Assembly: GCA_012841535.1 (NCBI GenBank) | Contig: DUUN01000812.1 | Location: 1 to 49,145 of the forward strand | Direction of reading: 5' to 3' | Origin: Gallicola sp. | Lineage (GTDB): Bacteria > Bacillota > Clostridia > Tissierellales > Peptoniphilaceae | DNA: 49,145 nt | Shown: piece by piece, positions 44,154-49,145 of the stretch | Position numbering within the stretch: position 1 is the first letter of the stretch | Layout: the number at the start of each line of letters is the position of its first letter | Translations under genes and position numbers: made by a program | The notes under the pieces: model-generated | What the model was told of the DNA's origin: nothing | Database searches by the model: none | The model's input: only the letters and a program-made list of their open reading frames with translations

Positions 44154-44919
44154 CTTTATTCCTTTGTGCTAAATAATTTTTAATATATTCCAATTCTTCA
44201 GAGTTTTCTTTAAAATCAATATCCAATTTATTTTCATCGTTACTTTTTGGTTTATAGTATTTTCTTTTCTTTCTAATATTAGCCTTTTTAGTTTTTTCAC
44301 TATCTAAAAGATTATAATAGTCTTCAACGGTTCTAATACCATCTAAATACCAGTTTCTAATAATACCAAAAACATAGTTAAAATTCATTTTTCCCGTCTT
44401 GTTTTTTGAATATTCAAAGGCCTTAACTATTAAATCTGAAGAAACATTTGTCGTTTTTTGTAAATCCAGAATATCCATAATATTTGTATTTGTTAGAGGG
44501 AGTTCTAAAATATCCTCTATTTTTTCAAACATTTCAATATTATTGTTCTTGTTTAAAAACTTTTCTTCATTTCTATTGTATTCGTAAAATTGTTTTGAAC
44601 CTAGTTGTAATTCTCTAATACTAATGAACTTATAGTTATATTTACCGGTTTCTACTACAAGCTCCCTTGAAATTATACCAACTTCTAACCAATACTCTAA
44701 AGCTTTTTTAAAGTCCGGCAAACTCATTCCTAAATCCTTTGACAAATCATCTTCGTCAAATTCATAGTTATTATTGTTTTTTAAAACCTGTCTATATAGA
44801 TATAAATACACCTTAACAGCTTCTCCGTCTGCTATAGGCATCATTAAGTCTAAAAAAAGATTTTCAATAGGAGTCTCACCTAAATCTAAATTAAAAGTAT
44901 CTAAACTAAATTTCATCAT
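44146..44919 (-). CDS. dnaD: DnaD-domain replication initiation protein, 257 aa
   Basis: A primosomal protein of Firmicutes. The N-terminal winged-helix part holds 'EAVKVYLYLYRQVLKN' and 'SKDLGMSLPDFKKALEYWLE'. The DnaD/DnaB_2 domain at about 130-205 has 'TNIMDILDLQ', 'SSDLIVKAFEYSKNKTGKMN' and the conserved 'NYVFGIIRNWYLDGIRTVED' end. It overlaps dnaI by 8 bases and the GNAT gene by 14 bases. Confidence 0.88.
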   Translation of the reverse strand: MMKFSLDTFNLDLGETPIENLFLDLMMPIADGEAVKVYLYLYRQVLKNNNNYEFDEDDLSKDLGMSLPDFKKALEYWLEVGIISRELVVETGKYNYKFISIRELQLGSKQFYEYNRNEEKFLNKNNNIEMFEKIEDILELPLTNTNIMDILDLQKTTNVSSDLIVKAFEYSKNKTGKMNFNYVFGIIRNWYLDGIRTVEDYYNLLDSEKTKKANIRKKRKYYKPKSNDENKLDIDFKENSEELEYIKNYLAQRNKDE

Positions 44920-45532
44920 ATTGCTCCTTTAATTTATATCTCCTATAATCTAAAGTCATTATATATATTCTGGAATAGATAATTCCATTATTTATAACAA
45001 AATTATCCTTATATCCCATATAATCTATATCTTCAAAATCAATATCTTGATTTTCAAACATACCTAAATATTCAGACACATATCTAAACCCTAACTTTTT
45101 ATATAATTTAATAGCTCTTTCATTAAATTCATTTACATCAAGATTCATTCTCTTCATATTTAATTCATTAAAATAATAGTTCAAAAATAATTTCATAATG
45201 CTGTATCCATACCCTTTTGACATAAAGTTTGGATTTAAAACTATACCTAATGTTGAACTTTTCTTAAAAATATTAATGTCCTTAATTCCAATATAGCCAA
45301 TAAAGTTATTATTATAGTCATAGACTGCAAAATATTTATTTCGTATTCCCGACTTTTTGCTATAATACCATATTTTTAATTCTCTTTGATTATACTTCGC
45401 TAAATCATAGTCGATAAATAATTTATTATTATGTCTACCCCAAGATTTTATGTTAAAAGCGTCCTCTAGTTCTAGTCTTTTTATAAATAAATTATTATTT
45501 TCTATTATTATATTTTCTTCTTTATTCTCCAT
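44906..45532 (-). CDS. GNAT-family N-acetyltransferase, 208 aa
   Basis: The acetyl-CoA-binding core of the family is readable: 'YNNNFIGYIGIKDINIF', 'LGIVLNPNFMSKGYGYSIM' (the R/Q-x-x-G-x-G/A position reads S-K-G-Y-G) and 'RMNLDVNEFNERAIKLYKKL' followed by 'GFRYV'. The substrate is unknown; RimJ/RimL-like ribosomal protein or small-molecule acetylation are options. It is locked between dnaB and dnaD by overlaps of 11 and 14 bases, so it is co-translated with the replication genes. Confidence 0.85.
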   Translation of the reverse strand: MENKEENIIIENNNLFIKRLELEDAFNIKSWGRHNNKLFIDYDLAKYNQRELKIWYYSKKSGIRNKYFAVYDYNNNFIGYIGIKDINIFKKSSTLGIVLNPNFMSKGYGYSIMKLFLNYYFNELNMKRMNLDVNEFNERAIKLYKKLGFRYVSEYLGMFENQDIDFEDIDYMGYKDNFVINNGIIYSRIYIMTLDYRRYKLKEQYDEI

Positions 45533-46877
45533 AAAAACTACTATCTTCTTCCGATACTAAATCTGTGAATTTTGTATATTTTTTATTAAAGTATAGTTGT
45601 ACCGTTCCTGTCGGACCATTTCTGTGTTTAGCTATTATTAAATCAGCTATATTTGGTCTTTCACTTTCTGGATTGTAATAATCATCCCTATATAACATCA
45701 TTACAATATCAGCGTCTTGCTCTATTGCTCCAGACTCCCTCATGTCTGACAACATTGGTCTTTTGTCAGTTCTAGATTCAACAGCTCTTGAAAGCTGTGA
45801 TAATGCAACTACAGGACAGTTTAATTCCTTTGCCAGTCCCTTTAGTCCCCTAGATATATTTGAGATTTCCTGTTGCCTGTTTTCATTTCTTCCTGAACCA
45901 TCTGTCATTAACTGTAAATAGTCTATAAGAATTAAGTCTAGTCCTTCCTTAGATGAAAGTCTTCTGCATTTTGACCTTAATTCTGTTAGTGAAATACTAG
46001 ATGTATCATCTACATAAATAGGGGTATTTTCCATAATTCTTATAGCATTTCCCAACATTTCAAAGTCATCTTCTTCTAAGGTACCTGAAATAACCTTTTG
46101 TAAATCAATTAGGGATAGGGAGCTTAGAAATCTTTGAGATAATTGTAATTTACTCATTTCCAAAGAGAAAATAGCTACATTTTTACCATCTAAGGCTGCA
46201 CTTAAAGCCATATTTAAAGCTAAGGTCGTTTTACCCATTGAAGGCCTAGCTGCAAGTAATATTAAGTCTGATTTTTGTAAGCCTGATAGATGTTTATTTA
46301 AATCTATTAAACCTGTTGTAATACCTGTTAATCCGCCTTCATTTAAACTCATTTGATTTATTTGGTCAAGGGTTGCTTCTAGAATATTGCTTATTTTTTC
46401 TAAATCCCCTTTATTCTTACTTTGGCTAATACTATAAATTGAAGATTCTGCAAATTCCAATACTTCACTTGCAGGATTATTAGAGTAACATCTTGTCATT
46501 ATTTCATCACTAGTTCTAATTAAGTATCTTAATACAGACTTTTCCTTAACTATTTTACTATATGCTTCAACATTTGTTGGACCTGGAACAAATTCAGTTA
46601 AACTCATTAAATATTGCATTCCGCCAACAAATTCTAATTTTCCTTCCTTATTTAATTCTTCACTTAAGGTTACAAAATCTATAGCTTCTCCCTTGTCTGT
46701 AAGATTAATAATACATTTGTAAATTTCTGCATTTTTATTTGCGTAAAAATCATCATATTTTAAAATGCCTGTTGCAGTATCTATAGCATTCTTATCAAGA
46801 ATCATAGATCCTAGAACAGACATTTCTGCATTTAAATCATGTGGAAATATTCTACTACTTTCTTGTAAATTTTCCAT
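45522..46877 (-). CDS. dnaB: Replicative DNA helicase DnaB, 451 aa
   Basis: The hexameric replication fork helicase (called DnaC in Bacillus). N-terminal domain 'PHDLNAEMSVLGSMILD' (12-28); RecA-like domain with Walker A 'ARPSMGKTTLAL' (210-221), 'FSLEMSKLQLSQRFL', Walker B 'LDLILIDYLQLM', 'SRGLKGLAKELNCPVVALS' and 'MLYRDDYYNPES', closing with 'IIAKHRNGPTGTVQLYF'. No intein is present and length is normal. It begins 2 bases after rplI. Confidence 0.97.
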   Translation of the reverse strand: MENLQESSRIFPHDLNAEMSVLGSMILDKNAIDTATGILKYDDFYANKNAEIYKCIINLTDKGEAIDFVTLSEELNKEGKLEFVGGMQYLMSLTEFVPGPTNVEAYSKIVKEKSVLRYLIRTSDEIMTRCYSNNPASEVLEFAESSIYSISQSKNKGDLEKISNILEATLDQINQMSLNEGGLTGITTGLIDLNKHLSGLQKSDLILLAARPSMGKTTLALNMALSAALDGKNVAIFSLEMSKLQLSQRFLSSLSLIDLQKVISGTLEEDDFEMLGNAIRIMENTPIYVDDTSSISLTELRSKCRRLSSKEGLDLILIDYLQLMTDGSGRNENRQQEISNISRGLKGLAKELNCPVVALSQLSRAVESRTDKRPMLSDMRESGAIEQDADIVMMLYRDDYYNPESERPNIADLIIAKHRNGPTGTVQLYFNKKYTKFTDLVSEEDSSFYGE

Positions 46878-46879
46878 AA

Positions 46880-47326
46880 TTACTCCTTAGTTATTTCTAC
46901 CTTAATATTAGCTATAACTTCTGGGTAAATTCTAACTGGAAGATTTACAGTTTTTAAAGTCTTAATATTTTCCTTTAACTCAATTTTTCTTCTGTCTACT
47001 TCTAAACCAACTTGTTTTTCTAAAGCTTCTGCAATGTCTTTACTGGTTATTGCACCAAATAATTTATCTCCTTCGCCAACTTTAGCCTTAATAATAACCT
47101 TACTACCTTCTAATTTTTCTTTTAAGGCCAAGGCTGCTTCATATTCTTCTTTTCTTTTTTGAGCTAGCTCCTCTTGTTCCTTTTCCCATTTTGCTAGGTT
47201 TTCTTTTGTTGCTTCTAAAGCTAGTTTGTTAGGTAATAAAAAGTTTCTTGCATATCCTGTTTTAGCATTTACAAGTTCGCCTTTTTTACCTAATCCTTTT
47301 ACATCATCTATTAGTATTACTTTCAT
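46880..47326 (-). CDS. rplI: 50S ribosomal protein L9
   Basis: Full-length L9 (148 aa): '[19 protein letters not shown]', '[17 protein letters not shown]', a long connecting helix, and a C-terminal domain with '[14 protein letters not shown]' and '[17 protein letters not shown]'. The start overlaps the end of gdpP by 23 bases, and dnaB follows after 2 bases, the common gdpP-rplI-dnaB order of Firmicutes. Confidence 0.98.
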   Translation of the reverse strand: MKVILIDDVKGLGKKGELVNAKTGYARNFLLPNKLALEATKENLAKWEKEQEELAQKRKEEYEAALALKEKLEGSKVIIKAKVGEGDKLFGAITSKDIAEALEKQVGLEVDRRKIELKENIKTLKTVNLPVRIYPEVIANIKVEITKE

Positions 47327-49145
47327 TATTGTCCTCCTCTAAATACTCATCTATAACTTCTTCTAACATCTTTAATACTTCTTCAATACTACCTTTTACC
47401 TGTGCCCCTGCTGATGTTAAGTGTCCTCCACCATCAAGTTTTTCTAAAATCAATTGAACGGAAATTTCACCTAAACTTCTTCCACTTATATGAACTTTCT
47501 CGTTGTTTTTTGTTAAAACAAAAGAAGCTTCTATGTTATCTATATTTAAAAGTTCATCTGCTGATTGGGCGGCTATTAAAATTGACTCAGACACTTCTTG
47601 GTCTAGTATACCAATGGCAATTTTTTCCTTATAAATTTTAGCATTGTAAACTACTTCACCTTTAGTTTTAACTGTGTCAACACTATCTTTAAACAATTGC
47701 TTAACTGCAATACTGTCTGCCCCTTGTCTTTTTAATATTGATGCTGCTTCAAAGGTTCTAACACCTGTTTGTAATATAAAATTCTTTGTATCAACTGTTA
47801 TTCCTGCTAGTAAGCCTTCTGCTACAATTTTAGGAATTTTTAATTTCTCACTCATGTATAATAATAATTCTGTTACTAGTTCTGAAGTAGAGGATGCGTG
47901 TGGCTCTAAATATGTTAAAACCGTATTTTCTATATAATCTCCACCTCTTCTATGATGGTCAATTAATACAATATTTTCAGATAAATCTAAAAGTTCAGGA
48001 CATTCTGAATGGGTCCTTCTATGATGGTCTAAAACCACAACAGTTGAATCACCCTTACACAATTCTATTGCTTCTTCCGGTTTTATAAACCTGTCTTTTA
48101 TATTTTCATCAGGGTAATTCTCCAATACAGAGCTATATATTTTACTAATTGCCGGTGTAACTTTATCTAAGACTATATAACTTTTTTTATTTATAATATT
48201 AGCTATTTCCATTACACCTAAACAGGAACCAATGGAATCCATATCCGGATTTTTATGTCCCATTATAAAAACATCTCCGCCTTGTTCTATTAACTTTTCA
48301 AGTCCATTAGACATTACTCTTGCCTTAACAGAACTACTTTTAATTGCAGATTGTTTTTTTCCACCAAAATATTCATAGTGGTCTTCAATTTTTACAACAG
48401 CCTGGTCTCCACCACGACCTATAGCAATATTAATACAAGCTCTTGCACTTTTATAGTTTTCTGATGGTGATACTTCCTTAGTACCAACTCCTATACTTAA
48501 GGTTGGAGGAATTTTATTACCTTCTTCTAAGTCTCTTACTTCATCTAAAATATTAAATTTATTTTCCATTACTTTTCTTAAATTTTCATAGGACATAGCT
48601 AAAAGATAATTATCCTGTTCAAATTTTATTGAAAAGCCATCATATTCTTGAATAAAGCTGTTTACAATTCCATCAATTTTTGCAAAAACCAAAGGTCTAT
48701 GGTTTACTTCTGTATTTTCGTATAATTCATCATAATTATCTATATTAATTGACATAACTGCTAAAGAATTGTTTAAGATTTCTTTAGATAGTCTAAACTC
48801 TTCTGTATAGTCTACTCCATAAAGTAGGACATTACTTTCCCCTGTCTCATCTGTAAAAACATTTATAAAGAATTTATAAAATTTCCCCTCATAATCTACC
48901 TCTATAAATTCTTTACCAGAAAATAATTCATCTATATTAGCTTCTTTGAAGATATCTTTTATATCCTTATTAATATAGGAATTTTCCGTTTCCCCAAATA
49001 TATTTTTAAACTTTGTATTATACCAGGTTATTTTCCCTCTTTTGTTTAAAATTACTAGGGAAAATGGCATAGTAAAAATAGCCCTTCTAGTTATTTCATC
49101 AAATTGTTCATTGAACTTTTCTATAAATAATTCAAATTTTCTTTC
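47304..49145 (-). CDS. gdpP: GdpP-type cyclic-di-AMP phosphodiesterase, N-terminus beyond the window edge
   Basis: Hydrolyses c-di-AMP at the membrane. Visible from the edge: a PAS domain ('[20 protein letters not shown]'), a degenerate GGDEF domain ('[11 protein letters not shown]', '[15 protein letters not shown]'), and the DHH domain with '[16 protein letters not shown]', '[15 protein letters not shown]', '[12 protein letters not shown]' and the DHHA1 end '[16 protein letters not shown]'. An ATG lies at 49070, but the frame is open to 49145 with plausible coding sequence ('[16 protein letters not shown]'), and the two N-terminal membrane helices of the family are still missing. The gene is therefore cut by the window edge. 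Confidence 0.95.
   Translation of the reverse strand, partial: ERKFELFIEKFNEQFDEITRRAIFTMPFSLVILNKRGKITWYNTKFKNIFGETENSYINKDIKDIFKEANIDELFSGKEFIEVDYEGKFYKFFINVFTDETGESNVLLYGVDYTEEFRLSKEILNNSLAVMSINIDNYDELYENTEVNHRPLVFAKIDGIVNSFIQEYDGFSIKFEQDNYLLAMSYENLRKVMENKFNILDEVRDLEEGNKIPPTLSIGVGTKEVSPSENYKSARACINIAIGRGGDQAVVKIEDHYEYFGGKKQSAIKSSSVKARVMSNGLEKLIEQGGDVFIMGHKNPDMDSIGSCLGVMEIANIINKKSYIVLDKVTPAISKIYSSVLENYPDENIKDRFIKPEEAIELCKGDSTVVVLDHHRRTHSECPELLDLSENIVLIDHHRRGGDYIENTVLTYLEPHASSTSELVTELLLYMSEKLKIPKIVAEGLLAGITVDTKNFILQTGVRTFEAASILKRQGADSIAVKQLFKDSVDTVKTKGEVVYNAKIYKEKIAIGILDQEVSESILIAAQSADELLNIDNIEASFVLTKNNEKVHISGRSLGEISVQLILEKLDGGGHLTSAGAQVKGSIEEVLKMLEEVIDEYLEEDNNESNTNR

Noticed and set aside
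1..49145. CRISPR array, tRNA, rRNA or insertion-sequence transposase
   Set aside because: No regularly spaced repeats, no cloverleaf or rRNA-like sequence and no DDE or HUH transposase reading frame were seen in this window.

Overview
This 49 kb AT-rich window reads as a low-GC anaerobic Firmicute. Class Tissierellia, in the Peptoniphilus/Anaerococcus/Finegoldia range, is my best guess. It rests on base composition, the gdpP-rplI-dnaB-dnaD-dnaI order, and secreted proteins with copper-amine-oxidase-N-like domains. The species is not resolved. There are two parts. Positions 1 to about 34,050 are most of an integrative conjugative element (ICE) of the Tn1549/CTn type, with every recognisable gene on the minus strand. 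Positions about 34,025-49,145 are ordinary chromosome.

ICE backbone, in transcription order (high to low coordinate): a replication-initiator pseudogene (31.8-30.75 kb), PcfB/DUF3801, the VirD4 coupling ATPase, a Maff2-type small membrane protein, a VirB6/TrbL-like channel protein, a small membrane protein, PrgI-like, the VirB4 ATPase, a CD1108-type cell-wall hydrolase split in two frames, DUF4315, a secreted coiled-coil protein, DUF4366, topoisomerase III, and a giant methylase/SF2-helicase with small genes behind it. Relaxase and integrase are not in the window and should lie beyond position 1. The other ICE end lies near the 3' end of rlmD.

Separate cassettes sit in the joints between backbone genes, several with their own promoter or hairpin terminator: a DUF262/DUF1524 (GmrSD-like) gene at the ICE edge; a membrane protein/metallo-hydrolase/AraC/VOC group between virD4 and Maff2; a Cys-rich orphan between virB4 and the hydrolase; a NERD-helicase plus DUF2290 pair; and a single-protein AAA ATPase-DUF4435 gene resembling a fused PARIS (AriA-AriB) system. 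The element therefore looks like a carrier of two or three anti-phage systems.

The most striking observation is at 7546-7980. A clear TnpV-family gene with its own strong ribosome binding site lies wholly inside the giant helicase reading frame, in the +1 frame, exactly in the low-complexity linker between the helicase's N-terminal domain and its body. The helicase frame stays open across it. Several large ICE genes are also broken by single events: one in-frame TAA and one -1 shift in the helicase, a -1 shift at an A7 tract in the hydrolase, and a +1 shift plus a TAG in the replication initiator. These are decay, recoding or sequencing error.

The chromosomal side has rlmD; an alkaline phosphatase lipoprotein; azlCD (the only plus-strand genes); a gntP / IlvD-Edd dehydratase / GntR sugar-acid module with a readable promoter and operator candidates; an NAD(P)HX epimerase; and a tightly overlapping replication cluster (dnaI, dnaD, a GNAT acetyltransferase, dnaB, rplI, gdpP). 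gdpP runs off the right edge.
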